This document shows, piece after piece, positions 36,674 through 45,272 of a DNA stretch of 64,000 nt. Numbering within the stretch: position 1 is the first letter of the stretch; every line of letters begins with the position of its first letter. The stretch covers positions 118,177 to 182,176 of the forward strand of contig CAMFLX010000001.1 in NCBI GenBank assembly GCA_945957555.1, in the 5' to 3' direction. The notes beneath the pieces were generated by a model. That model saw nothing but the letters and a program-made list of their open reading frames with translations, made no database searches and had not been told where the DNA came from. The translations under genes and the position numbers were made by a program. The DNA is from an uncultured Cytophagales bacterium (GTDB lineage: Bacteria; Bacteroidota; Bacteroidia; Cytophagales; UBA9547).

Positions 36674-37444
36674 ATGAATAGATTACAGAAACTCTTCTCA
36701 GAAAAACGAAACAATATCCTCTCAGTATACCTTACCTCTGGTTACCCCGAACTTAACGATACCGTAACCGTTATCAAAAGCCTTGCAAACGCTGGTGTTG
36801 ATTTTATTGAAATAGGTGTTCCTTTTTCCGACCCAGTTGCCGATGGCCCAACGATTCAAAGAAGTAGTGAGATCGCCTTGGAAAATGGCATGAGCACACA
36901 TTTGTTGTTTGAACAAATAAAAAATATTCGCAAAGAAGTAAACATCCCTCTTTTGTTAATGGGTTACATTAACCCAGTGATACAATATGGTGTTGAAAAA
37001 TTTTGTAAAGAGGCTGCAGAGATTGGTATAGATGGTCTCATATTACCAGATCTCCCCATGCAGGAATACTTAGATTATTATAAAGCCACTTTTGAAAAAT
37101 ATGGCCTGTCTAATATTTTCTTAATCACGCCACAGAGTTCGGATGAAAGGGTTCGTTGGATCGATGACAACTCTAATGGATTTATTTATATGGTGGCTAC
37201 TGCTGGTACCACAGGTGCAAGAACAGGAATTACAGAAGAACAGATCAGATATTTTGAGAGAATAAAAGGCTTAAACTTAAAAAATGTGCCCATTGTAGGC
37301 TTCGGTATTTCTGATAAAGATAGTTATGAAACTGCATGCAAATATGTTGGTGGGACTATTATAGGAAGTGCTTTTATCAAAGCCCTTGAGAATCAAGGGT
37401 CTTTGGAAGAGAGAATCGGTAAGTTCATCAAAAGTATCAGGTAG
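36674..37444 (+). CDS. trpA: Tryptophan synthase alpha chain
   Basis: The protein has 256 residues with the start at the ATG at 36674 (MNRLQKLFSEKRNNILSVYL). It is a TIM barrel that splits indole-3-glycerol phosphate to indole and glyceraldehyde 3-phosphate, passing indole to TrpB. Catalytic residues Glu46 (FIEIGVPF) and Asp57 (DPVADGPT) are present, and the phosphate-binding motif is YVGGTIIGSAFI. The gene stands alone: upstream is an unrelated gene closed by a terminator and downstream is tRNA-Asn. The remaining trp genes are not in this window, so trpA has its own promoter and is regulated separately. Confidence 0.95.
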   Translation: MNRLQKLFSEKRNNILSVYLTSGYPELNDTVTVIKSLANAGVDFIEIGVPFSDPVADGPTIQRSSEIALENGMSTHLLFEQIKNIRKEVNIPLLLMGYINPVIQYGVEKFCKEAAEIGIDGLILPDLPMQEYLDYYKATFEKYGLSNIFLITPQSSDERVRWIDDNSNGFIYMVATAGTTGARTGITEEQIRYFERIKGLNLKNVPIVGFGISDKDSYETACKYVGGTIIGSAFIKALENQGSLEERIGKFIKSIR

Positions 37445-37478
37445 TTGAAAATTTTTTAAAAAAAACCTACAAAGGAGT

Positions 37479-37508
37479 TTGACAATATAAAAATTTCTTC
37501 TACCTTTG
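37479..37508 (+). promoter_or_regulatory. tRNA-Asn promoter
   Basis: TTG at 37479-37481 and TACCTTTG at 37501-37508 are spaced by 19 bp, the Bacteroidota consensus. The mature tRNA starts 10 bp further on. Confidence 0.85.
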
Positions 37509-37517
37509 CAATCCCAA

Positions 37518-37591
37518 TCCTTCTTAGCTCAGCTGGTTAGAGCACATGACTGTTAATCATGGGGTCCTTGGTTCGAGCCCAAGAGAGGGAG
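37518..37591 (+). tRNA. tRNA-Asn (GTT)
   Basis: A 74-nt tRNA cloverleaf. The acceptor TCCTTCT pairs with AGAGGGA, with one G-U pair. The anticodon stem CATGA/TCATG carries loop ctGTTaa, with GTT at 37552-37554. The T arm is TTGGTTCGAGCCCAA and the discriminator is G at 37591. The 3' CCA is not encoded. It has a good promoter upstream and a terminator directly after. Confidence 0.95.
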
Positions 37592-37620
37592 CAAAGTCCA
37601 GAGTAATCTGGACTTTTTGC
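37591..37620 (+). terminator. Terminator after tRNA-Asn
   Basis: The stem aagtccag / ctggactt with an AGTAAT loop directly follows the tRNA 3' end and runs into TTTTTGCTTTTT. Confidence 0.85.
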
Positions 37621-37742
37621 TTTTTATAGGGTTTGAAGCACCATTAACCCTCATTTCACATTTCTCATATCAAACACTTGACTTTTTTACCTAGGGTCCT
37701 TCAGAGCGTTTTCATGTATGGTTCCGATATCTTTCTAATAAA

Positions 37743-37768
37743 AAAAGGAGCCTTTTGAGCTCCTTTTC
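37743..37768. terminator. Terminator, likely for the AIM24-like gene
   Basis: The stem aaaaggagc / gctcctttt at 37743-37767 lies just after the minus-strand gene end at 37787. A/T runs on both sides allow action from either direction. Confidence 0.8.
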
Positions 37769-37786
37769 GAAATGTTTTGCCTTGTA

Positions 37787-38566
37787 TCAATCTCCGTCTA
37801 AAAGGTTGCCTAAACCACCCAATATACTTCCTTCTTCTTTTCTACCGCCAGGACCTCCATAAGCCAAGATTCTTCCTGCTAGTCTTGAAATGGGCAGAGA
37901 TTGAATCCAAACTTTACCAGGGCCTCTGAGAGTTGCGTAGAAGAGTCCCTCACCTCCAAAAAGTGTATTCTTTACACCTCCCACAAATTGTATGTCATAA
38001 TTGATTTCCGAGGTAAATGCCACGATACATCCAGTATCTACCTTTAGGAGCTCACCTGGACCAAGGGTCTTTTCAATAATATGACCGCCTGCATGTACAA
38101 AAGCCATACCGTCACCTTCCAGCTTTTGCATAATAAAGCCCTCACCACCAAATAATCCCGTACCTAGTTTCTTTTGAAATTCAATACCAATAGATACACC
38201 TTTGGCAGCACATAGAAAAGCATCTTTTTGGCAGATTATTTTTCCATTATTGTGCATGAGGTTAAGCGGTATTATTTTACCTGGATAAGGGGAGGCAAAT
38301 GAAACATGTTTTTTGCCAGAGCCGATGTTTGTATATTGTGTAACAAAGAGGTTCTCCCCAGTAAGTAATCTTTTTCCACCACTCAGCAGTTTGTTGAAAA
38401 ATCCTTTTTCGTTTCCGTCTCCAAATATGGTTTCCATTTTGATGGCATCGTCCATCATCATGAAAGCTCCAGGTTCCGCAATTACGGTTTCTTGAGGGTC
38501 GAGTTCTATCTCGACACATTGCATTTCTTCTCCTTGAATTCTGTAGTCTATCTCGTGATTTTGCAT
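37787..38566 (-). CDS. AIM24-family protein (TIGR00266 type)
   Basis: The 259-residue soluble protein is built of repeated glycine-rich beta strands, for example FFNKLLSGGKRLLTGENLFV, GTGLFGGEGFIMQKLEGDG and GGVKNTLFGGEGLFYATLRG. These are hallmarks of the AIM24 double beta-helix family. It ends in a glycine-rich tail. Function in bacteria is unknown. No membrane segment or signal peptide is seen. It stands upstream of no other gene in a clear operon: dapF starts 69 bp away on the same strand but upstream of it. Confidence 0.9.
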   Translation of the reverse strand: MQNHEIDYRIQGEEMQCVEIELDPQETVIAEPGAFMMMDDAIKMETIFGDGNEKGFFNKLLSGGKRLLTGENLFVTQYTNIGSGKKHVSFASPYPGKIIPLNLMHNNGKIICQKDAFLCAAKGVSIGIEFQKKLGTGLFGGEGFIMQKLEGDGMAFVHAGGHIIEKTLGPGELLKVDTGCIVAFTSEINYDIQFVGGVKNTLFGGEGLFYATLRGPGKVWIQSLPISRLAGRILAYGGPGGRKEEGSILGGLGNLLDGD

Positions 38567-38634
38567 TTTTTAATGGAATTATAAATTATATATTTGATAA
38601 AAAACAATCATTTTAGCTTTTAAAAAATCAGTTC

Positions 38635-39414
38635 TTAACTTAAATCTATTTCCCCAGAGAAAACGAATTCTGCTGGCCCATTAAGATACACATTTTCAAA
38701 TACCCCATTTCTTTCCTCAAAGGCAACACTCAAGTTGCCACCTAGGGTTTTGATTTGTACTGGGCTTTTTAGTCCTATATTTAATGCAGCAATTGCAGCA
38801 GCTGTTACCCCAGTACCACATGAATAGGTTTCGTCTTCCACACCTCTTTCATAAGTCCTTACAAAAAGTGAAGTATCTTGTTGCACTTCAGCAAAGTTCA
38901 CATTCGTTCCCTTGTTAGAAACATATTTATCACTATATCTTATGCTTTTACCTTCATTATATACTGGATACTCAGAAACCTCCTTCACAAACTTGACATG
39001 GTGTGGAGAACCAGTGTTCATAAAAAAGTACCCATCACCCTTTTCTACGTTTTTTACATCGATCATTTTCAAGTGTACCCAACCATTGTCAGCAACATAA
39101 GCCTCGTGTGGTCCATCTATAGCTATAAAAGTGGCCATATCTTTGAAAACATTCTTGTGATAAGCAAATTTTACCAAGCAACGTCCTCCGTTACCACACA
39201 TAGTGCTTTCGTTGCCATCTGAATTATAATAGACCATTTTGAAGTCATATCCCGCAGCTTTTTCTAATAACATTAAACCATCAGCTCCTATACCAAATCT
39301 ACGATCACAAGCCAATTTGATTTGTGCGGTAGATAGGCTGATTGCCCCGTCACGATTGTCTAAAATTACAAAATCGTTTCCCGTGCCTTGGTATTTGTAA
39401 AACTGTAGTTTCAT
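38635..39414 (-). CDS. dapF: Diaminopimelate epimerase
   Basis: The 259-residue enzyme converts LL- to meso-diaminopimelate for lysine and peptidoglycan. The two catalytic Cys are present: Cys73 in MCGNGGRC and Cys199 in YSCGTGVTA. The start KLQFYKYQGTGNDFVILDN is typical. It is on the minus strand downstream of ribF (33 bp gap), so it may be read from the same transcript. Confidence 0.96.
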   Translation of the reverse strand: MKLQFYKYQGTGNDFVILDNRDGAISLSTAQIKLACDRRFGIGADGLMLLEKAAGYDFKMVYYNSDGNESTMCGNGGRCLVKFAYHKNVFKDMATFIAIDGPHEAYVADNGWVHLKMIDVKNVEKGDGYFFMNTGSPHHVKFVKEVSEYPVYNEGKSIRYSDKYVSNKGTNVNFAEVQQDTSLFVRTYERGVEDETYSCGTGVTAAAIAALNIGLKSPVQIKTLGGNLSVAFEERNGVFENVYLNGPAEFVFSGEIDLS

Positions 39415-39447
39415 TTAATAATAATTTCTTGTGTATAACTGTATATT

Positions 39448-40398
39448 TCAATAAAAAAGTTTACCCTTAGAATAGATTTCTTTTGCCTCTATGGCATCGT
39501 GGCTTAGCTGTGTCTTTAAAGCTTCTATGCCATTGAATTTTTGTTCGTCTCTTAATCTTGATAAAAAACGCAGTGTAATTTTTTTATTATATATATCTTC
39601 CTTAAAATCAAAGATATGCACCTCTATATGTTTCAAGTTTGATGCATTTACCGTTGGATTAAATCCAATATTAAGCATGCCACCAAATTCTTGCTCATCT
39701 ATAACCACCTCTACAGCATATACTCCCCTTTTAGGGAGCAGTTTATAAGGGCTCTCGATGTGAATGTTAGCTGTGGGAAAACCAATGGTTCTACCTAGTT
39801 TTTTGCCTTCGATAACAGTTCCTGTGATAGAATAATTCCTCCCCAATAGAGTTGCTGCAGAACCTACTTCTCCGTTGTTAAGAAAGTTCCTTATCCTTGT
39901 AGAACTTACCGCAGCCTCATCTATATCCAATCTGGAAATCTCAAATACCTGAATACCAAACTTTGCTTGATTTTGTTTTAGGTATTCGAAGCTCCCCTCC
40001 CTGTTCCTACCAAATCTATGGTCATGCCCAAGTAATAAGGTATGTGTTCCGATTTTTTCAATGATGATTTTTTCAATAAAATCCTCTGAACTCAAATTTG
40101 CAATGCGACCATCAAAAGGGATAATGAGCAAATTGTGCACACCTAGATTTCTGAAGAGATTAATTTTTTCTTCAATATCGGTGATGAGTTTGAGGTTTTG
40201 TGAGGCGGTTGGGTCAAAGTACAGCCTTGGGTGTGGCTCAAAGGTAACAATCACCGATTCTGTCTCTTGATCTTGAGCTTTTTTGAGAAGCAGATTGATG
40301 ATTTTCTGATGGCCTAAATGTACCCCGTCGAAAAAGCCAACAGTTGTCACTGCGTTATGTATCCTCTTAAAGTCCTCTATGTTGTTAAAAATGTTCAT
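39448..40398 (-). CDS. ribF: Bifunctional riboflavin kinase/FAD synthetase RibF
   Basis: The 316-residue protein has an N-terminal FMN adenylyltransferase domain with GFFDGVHLGHQ (residues 21-31), which holds the nucleotide-binding HxGH motif. It also has VSSTRIRNFL. The C-terminal flavokinase domain has the signature GKKLGRTIGFPTANI and GVYAVEV. It makes FMN and FAD from riboflavin. The gene sits 102 bp after truB, together with dapF downstream. Confidence 0.96.
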   Translation of the reverse strand: MNIFNNIEDFKRIHNAVTTVGFFDGVHLGHQKIINLLLKKAQDQETESVIVTFEPHPRLYFDPTASQNLKLITDIEEKINLFRNLGVHNLLIIPFDGRIANLSSEDFIEKIIIEKIGTHTLLLGHDHRFGRNREGSFEYLKQNQAKFGIQVFEISRLDIDEAAVSSTRIRNFLNNGEVGSAATLLGRNYSITGTVIEGKKLGRTIGFPTANIHIESPYKLLPKRGVYAVEVVIDEQEFGGMLNIGFNPTVNASNLKHIEVHIFDFKEDIYNKKITLRFLSRLRDEQKFNGIEALKTQLSHDAIEAKEIYSKGKLFY

Positions 40399-40500
40399 GA
40401 AAATCGCTAAGAAAGATATTTTGTGTAAAAATAAATCAAATTCATATTGAATAGTCGAAAAACACTCAAAAATATTTTTAAGTATTAGAAGAGAGCTTTT

Positions 40501-41199
40501 TTACAATATTGGACTGGCGTCTTCAGTGTGCTCTGGTTTCATTTTTTGAATGTAGAGCTCTGGTGTGAGTGCTTCTTCCACAGTATAGGGACCAATCTTG
40601 GTTCTTCTTAAATAACTCATGTAGGCACATGAGCCCAATGCGGTTCCCAAATCGCGAACCAGACTTCTTATATAAGTACCTTTAGAGCAAGTAATGGTTA
40701 GCTCAAGTTCCGGTAAGGCAATTTTGTTAATGACTATACTTTTTACAGTTACTAATCGCGATTTTATCTCAGGTTCGAGGCCTTTTCGAGCAAGTTTGTA
40801 AGCCCTCTCCCCATTAATTCTTATAGCTGAGTGTGCAGGCGGTATTTGAGAGATTTCTCCAATAAAATTCTTAACTTTTTCATAAATAATAGATTCTGTA
40901 ATATGGTCGATAGGCATTTCCTTGTCGATAGGTGTTTCTAAATCAAACGAGGCAGTAGATTTCCCCAGAAACATTTTGCAGACATATTCTTTTTCACCGT
41001 TTTGGATCTCTTCAATTTTTTTGGTGAACTTTCCAGTACAGATCACCAAAAGACCTGTAGCCAATGGATCTAAAGTACCAGCGTGACCGATTTTTTTAAC
41101 TTTGAGACCAAACTTTAGTTTTTTAACCGCATCAAAAGACGTCCAAGTTAATGGTTTGTCAATCAATAGAATCTGGCCATTGGCAAAAAAATCTTCCAT
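40501..41199 (-). CDS. truB: tRNA pseudouridine(55) synthase TruB
   Basis: The 232-residue protein is a short TruB without a full C-terminal PUA domain. The catalytic Asp is in GHAGTLDPLATGLL. The KINGE-like motif appears as RINGERAYKLARKG, and CSKGTYIRSLVRDLG follows. It makes pseudouridine at position 55 of the tRNA T loop. It lies 6 bp after uppP in the ftsX-DUF3098-uppP-truB cluster, an arrangement conserved in many Bacteroidota. Confidence 0.96.
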   Translation of the reverse strand: MEDFFANGQILLIDKPLTWTSFDAVKKLKFGLKVKKIGHAGTLDPLATGLLVICTGKFTKKIEEIQNGEKEYVCKMFLGKSTASFDLETPIDKEMPIDHITESIIYEKVKNFIGEISQIPPAHSAIRINGERAYKLARKGLEPEIKSRLVTVKSIVINKIALPELELTITCSKGTYIRSLVRDLGTALGSCAYMSYLRRTKIGPYTVEEALTPELYIQKMKPEHTEDASPIL

Positions 41200-41205
41200 C
41201 CTTGA

Positions 41206-42042
41206 TTAGATCATTTCCAACTTTACACCACTATATATAAGAACCAATAAGAGGGAGCCAATCAAAATACGGTAATATCCAAAAACTTTAAAACCATACT
41301 TGGTCAATATTCCAATAAAACTCTTGATCGCTAAATAAGCTACTATAAAAGCTACAACATTTCCAATAAGTAAAAGATCTATCTTATCTGTAGATTTCAT
41401 AAGTAGTTCTTTTTCGTCCCATAAACTTTTTGCTGTAGCTGCAAACATAGTGGGCACAGCCAGAAAAAATGAAAACTCTGCTGCTGTTTTGCGATTTAGT
41501 TTTTGAGTAAGACCACCAATTATGGTGGCAGCCGATCTTGACACTCCTGGTACCATAGCTAAACATTGAAAACAACCAATGATAAAACTTGTCTTGTAAT
41601 CAATTGATTTTTCTTTGTTCGCATTTTCATCTAGAACATCTTGGCTAGAAGTATTTTCGGCTCTCGTCTCATTTTTTGCAAACCATTTATCTACAAAAAG
41701 TAATATGATGCCACCAATCAGAAGCATAAAAGCCACAACTTCTACATTTTCCAAAAGGGCATCGATTTTTTTCTTTAATAAAAGACCAAGGATTGCTGTT
41801 GGAATAAAAGCAATGAAAAGTTTGACATAAAAATTGATGCTTTTAAAAAAATCTTTGAAATAGATCAAAACCACAGAGAGAATAGCTCCCAGCTGAATAC
41901 ACACTTCAAACAATTTTGTAAAGTCATCATGTGCTATGCCCATAAAAGATGACACAATGATCATGTGTCCAGTAGAAGATACGGGCAAGAACTCTGTCAA
42001 TCCCTCAACAATAGCGAGAATGATGGCTTGGATAATATTCAT
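41206..42042 (-). CDS. uppP: Undecaprenyl-diphosphate phosphatase UppP (BacA)
   Basis: About 278 residues from the ATG at 42042 ([20 protein letters not shown]). The longer reading to 42111 would run into DUF3098 and is rejected. The catalytic motifs [14 protein letters not shown] and [10 protein letters not shown] are present, with seven or eight membrane segments. It recycles the lipid carrier used for peptidoglycan and other envelope polymers and can confer bacitracin tolerance. It starts 1 bp after the DUF3098 stop. Confidence 0.96.
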   Translation of the reverse strand: MNIIQAIILAIVEGLTEFLPVSSTGHMIIVSSFMGIAHDDFTKLFEVCIQLGAILSVVLIYFKDFFKSINFYVKLFIAFIPTAILGLLLKKKIDALLENVEVVAFMLLIGGIILLFVDKWFAKNETRAENTSSQDVLDENANKEKSIDYKTSFIIGCFQCLAMVPGVSRSAATIIGGLTQKLNRKTAAEFSFFLAVPTMFAATAKSLWDEKELLMKSTDKIDLLLIGNVVAFIVAYLAIKSFIGILTKYGFKVFGYYRILIGSLLLVLIYSGVKLEMI

Positions 42043-42043
42043 T

Positions 42044-42259
42044 TTATTTATCTGCTTTCTTTTTGGCAAATATGGCAAAAAACTCAATGACAAATCCTGA
42101 CATGACCACAATAGGACCGACCCAAAGTCCTAAAACACCAAAGCCGTATTCCGCAGTGTCCATAGAAATGATCACAAAACCTAAAATCAACACAGCAATG
42201 CCTAGTAGCATCAATTTGTAGTTAGTATTTCCAAATACCAAGTTGTTATTATCTGACAT
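42044..42259 (-). CDS. DUF3098 small membrane protein
   Basis: The 71-residue protein has two membrane helices (about residues 14-32 and 42-62) linked by [17 protein letters not shown] recognise the Bacteroidota DUF3098 family, always found in this place between ftsX and uppP. No function has been shown; a link to cell division or envelope growth is suggested only by its neighbours. Confidence 0.9.
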   Translation of the reverse strand: MSDNNNLVFGNTNYKLMLLGIAVLILGFVIISMDTAEYGFGVLGLWVGPIVVMSGFVIEFFAIFAKKKADK

Positions 42260-42266
42260 AAAAATA

Positions 42267-43211
42267 TTAATAAAGTTCCTCTAATTTCATTTTCAAATAT
42301 TTGCTTACAGCCATATACGTGCTCATAAAACCTATGATGCAGCCCATCAGAACCATTCCTCCAAAAAGACCGAAGATCAGTGTTGGGGAGCTGTAGATGT
42401 GCAAATGTACGTCAAAATCATCTAAGTATTGATCTAAACCTACAACGACTATAAATAATAGGCCCGAGGCTAGTAAACCAGAAAGTAAGCCTAACCAAAA
42501 AGCTCTGATCAAAAAGGGCCCCCTAATGAATGAGGCTTTTGCACCGATCAATTGCATACTCCTTATTAAAAAACGTTGCGAGAACAATGCTAGCTTTATA
42601 CTATTGTGGATCAATAATATAGAGATCAAAGTTAAGACCAATGCAGTAATAAGTAGTGCTAAGCCAACTTTGGGCAATATGTTATTGATATTCTCAACAA
42701 GGTTTTCGAAATATACCACCTCATAGATGCCATTTATATCTTCCAATTGCTTTTTGATGTTTTTTAGGCTTCTGGAGTTGGAATATTCAGGTTCTACATT
42801 TAATAGAAAGGCATCCCGCAAAGGATTGTCTCCGAGCAATTTGCTGAAATCTTCTCCAGTCTCTGCTATAAATTTCTTAGCGGCCTCATCCTTGTTAATG
42901 AATCGCAAAATAGCTGTTCCATTTTCGTGAAGCGTATATTTTTGTCCAGAAATCGCGGATTTGATACTATCTATTTGTTCGTCACTAAGTTCTTTGTCTA
43001 AATATATATGAATGGTAATGTGTTTTTTGATAATATCAGATTGTGATTGGTAGAAAATCAATATAATACCAAATATGCCAATAACTAATACTGCCAAAGT
43101 GATACTAAACACCACAGATACGGACGGATAGGCTCCTAACTTCTTCTTTTTCTTGATGGTTTTACTGCCTGACAATTTGTGTATTTTCCACAAACTTAAG
43201 CCTTTCCACAA
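42267..43211 (-). CDS. ftsX: Cell division protein FtsX
   Basis: Up to 314 residues, with an N-terminal cytoplasmic stretch rich in Lys, a first membrane helix (VVFSITLAVLVIGIFGIILI), a periplasmic loop of about 110 residues, and three further helices in the C-terminal half. This is the FtsX permease-like layout. FtsX works with the ATPase FtsE to activate cell wall hydrolases at the septum; ftsE is not adjacent. The frame has no ATG before the first membrane helix. TTG at 43211 is used here, with another TTG at 43175 as an alternative start. Gap to DUF3098 is 7 bp. Confidence 0.92.
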   Translation of the reverse strand: MWKGLSLWKIHKLSGSKTIKKKKKLGAYPSVSVVFSITLAVLVIGIFGIILIFYQSQSDIIKKHITIHIYLDKELSDEQIDSIKSAISGQKYTLHENGTAILRFINKDEAAKKFIAETGEDFSKLLGDNPLRDAFLLNVEPEYSNSRSLKNIKKQLEDINGIYEVVYFENLVENINNILPKVGLALLITALVLTLISILLIHNSIKLALFSQRFLIRSMQLIGAKASFIRGPFLIRAFWLGLLSGLLASGLLFIVVVGLDQYLDDFDVHLHIYSSPTLIFGLFGGMVLMGCIIGFMSTYMAVSKYLKMKLEELY

Positions 43212-43274
43212 AAAAATCCAATTCCAGAGGAGTCATTCGCTCAACTATTATATCTATTGAAGCTCAGATATAGC

Positions 43275-45272
43275 TCAAAGCATCAAGGCGCCATCTGTTT
43301 CTAAACAATGTATCTGTGAATAACCCAGTTTAAGTAAGGGTTTCAGCTGTTTTTTGTTTCTAACGACAATGAGAGCAGATTTTGGAGGAAGGTTTGATGG
43401 ACTATAGCCATTTAAATAAATAATATCTGTATCATAGGCGAGTTGAGCCCTTTCACTATTAATGATCTGTATTCTTTTTGATTTCTTTTGAAAGAAGGCA
43501 GAACTATAAGTATCTATGCATATTTTTTGAAGATTTTCAGATAAGCTGTTTCTCAGTTGGTTACTTTCTAATATACTGCTAAAATGTGAGTCTTGTAGCG
43601 TATCGCTGGTGCAATAAAGCCTTCGCAATTTACCTTTTTCATAAATATCGATAATAGCCTGTCTTTTATGGGAATAAAAAATCACTTTTTCTGATATAAA
43701 GACAGAATAGTACCTAAATCCAATACAGATCACAAAGATAATTACAGAGAGTAAGCTGAGTTTCAAAGAGCTTAATCTTTTAGTGCGAAGAAATATGATG
43801 AGAGATAATATGAGAAAGCCTAAAACAAGTGTTTCTTCAAAACTTAAATATACTTTACTTACTGAGAAAGAAAGATCTGAAAGAAATGTAGCAGTAGTAT
43901 TCATAAGTCCCACGAAATATGACAATATTTTGCAAAGAAAGGCTAGTATGCCATCAAAGCAGACAAATATAATGCACAGTAGGCCTATATATAGTGCCAA
44001 GGTTGAAAGAGTCACTTCAAACAAGTTACTAATAATGAATAGATTCGGAAATTGTTTGAAATAGTATAAGCTGATTGGCAATACACCTAATTGCGCTGAA
44101 ATACTAACCGTAAATAGATCACGAATATTTTTGAGAAACGAGCTTTGTGTATCGAAGATGGATTGAAAAAATGGTTGTAAAGATATTATTCCCAAAACTG
44201 CAAAGAAGGAGAGCTGGAAACCTATATCAATGAGCATCATAGGTTCAAGTAGCAAAATTAGAAAGCAGGAAGAAAACAAGGTATTGGGTAAATTGATCTT
44301 TTTGCCTGACACGATTCCGATTTGATATACCGTATACATCACAGCAGCTCTTACCACAGAGGCACTAAACCCTGTAATCATGGCAAAGAACCACATAATA
44401 CCAAGGGCAAACAGTGAATAAACAAGAGCGTGGTTCTTGCCAAACAGATAAGCACAAATCCAAACAATAGATCCAAATAACAAACCGATATGCATTCCCG
44501 AAACAGCAAGTACGTGTATAGTTCCTGTTTTGACATAGGCATTGAAAAGTTCACCGTCTATCTCGCCTTTTATACCCAAGATTAGAGCTTCAGCAATTGA
44601 GGCAATATCTGGATTGGTAATATAGATTCTAATTCTTTTGGAAAAAAAAGCCCTAAAATCATGGCATAATTTTTTAAGTGAGAACCCATTGTTTTTTCCA
44701 TGATGTATGATTCGGTTTGGTACCAAATAATCTTGTATTAATATACCCTTACCATTTAAATATTGCTTGTAGTTAAATTCTTCAGGATTTAGCGGTTCTT
44801 TCACAAATTGTGGACAGCCCATTATTTGTAAGGTGTCTAATACTTGTGGATCATCGTTTTTGAACGTAAGGAGGATATTGCCCCTGCTCTCCTTTGGCTT
44901 TCCATTTGAATAAGTACTGATTATATTTCCATAGTAGCGATGGTCTGAGACCTTATCGGTAACTACTACTTTATAATAGAGAGAAGGCTTCTGGTTTAGT
45001 ATAAATTTTGGATCGTTATTTGGATCTTTCAAGAGGCATGTAAAAAATGCGACTAATAATAAGGATAAGTGGCCACAGAAAAGATAAAGTGTGTTTCTGA
45101 GTAAAGGAAAACACCAAAAGCAGACAGAAAGAGAAACAAGTAAGGGCAGTACTGCAGTAAGTACTACAAACCAAGATATATCTAATAGATATAATAATAT
45201 GCCGCTTACAAAGAATAAAAGATAGCGGAGAAAGGGGGTGTTGCTAAGATATTTGACAAATAAAGAGGTCAT
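43275..45272 (-). CDS. comEC: ComEC/Rec2-type DNA uptake channel protein
   Basis: The 665-residue polytopic protein has several N-terminal helices with a DUF4131-like soluble part. The competence domain holds the signature TIHVLAVSGMHIGLLFG (about residues 261-277). The C-terminal region of about 150 residues lacks the HxHxDH metal motif of the metallo-beta-lactamase domain found in longer ComEC proteins. It probably forms the inner membrane channel for single-stranded DNA. Its ATG overlaps the stop of the M43 protease gene by 4 bp. A ComEA-like helix-hairpin-helix protein is at 53.7-54.6 kb. Confidence 0.9.
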   Translation of the reverse strand: MTSLFVKYLSNTPFLRYLLFFVSGILLYLLDISWFVVLTAVLPLLVSLSVCFWCFPLLRNTLYLFCGHLSLLLVAFFTCLLKDPNNDPKFILNQKPSLYYKVVVTDKVSDHRYYGNIISTYSNGKPKESRGNILLTFKNDDPQVLDTLQIMGCPQFVKEPLNPEEFNYKQYLNGKGILIQDYLVPNRIIHHGKNNGFSLKKLCHDFRAFFSKRIRIYITNPDIASIAEALILGIKGEIDGELFNAYVKTGTIHVLAVSGMHIGLLFGSIVWICAYLFGKNHALVYSLFALGIMWFFAMITGFSASVVRAAVMYTVYQIGIVSGKKINLPNTLFSSCFLILLLEPMMLIDIGFQLSFFAVLGIISLQPFFQSIFDTQSSFLKNIRDLFTVSISAQLGVLPISLYYFKQFPNLFIISNLFEVTLSTLALYIGLLCIIFVCFDGILAFLCKILSYFVGLMNTTATFLSDLSFSVSKVYLSFEETLVLGFLILSLIIFLRTKRLSSLKLSLLSVIIFVICIGFRYYSVFISEKVIFYSHKRQAIIDIYEKGKLRRLYCTSDTLQDSHFSSILESNQLRNSLSENLQKICIDTYSSAFFQKKSKRIQIINSERAQLAYDTDIIYLNGYSPSNLPPKSALIVVRNKKQLKPLLKLGYSQIHCLETDGALML

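Noticed and set aside
37591..37786. Possible CCA end or second tRNA after tRNA-Asn
   Set aside because: The sequence folds as a plain terminator and no other cloverleaf is present.
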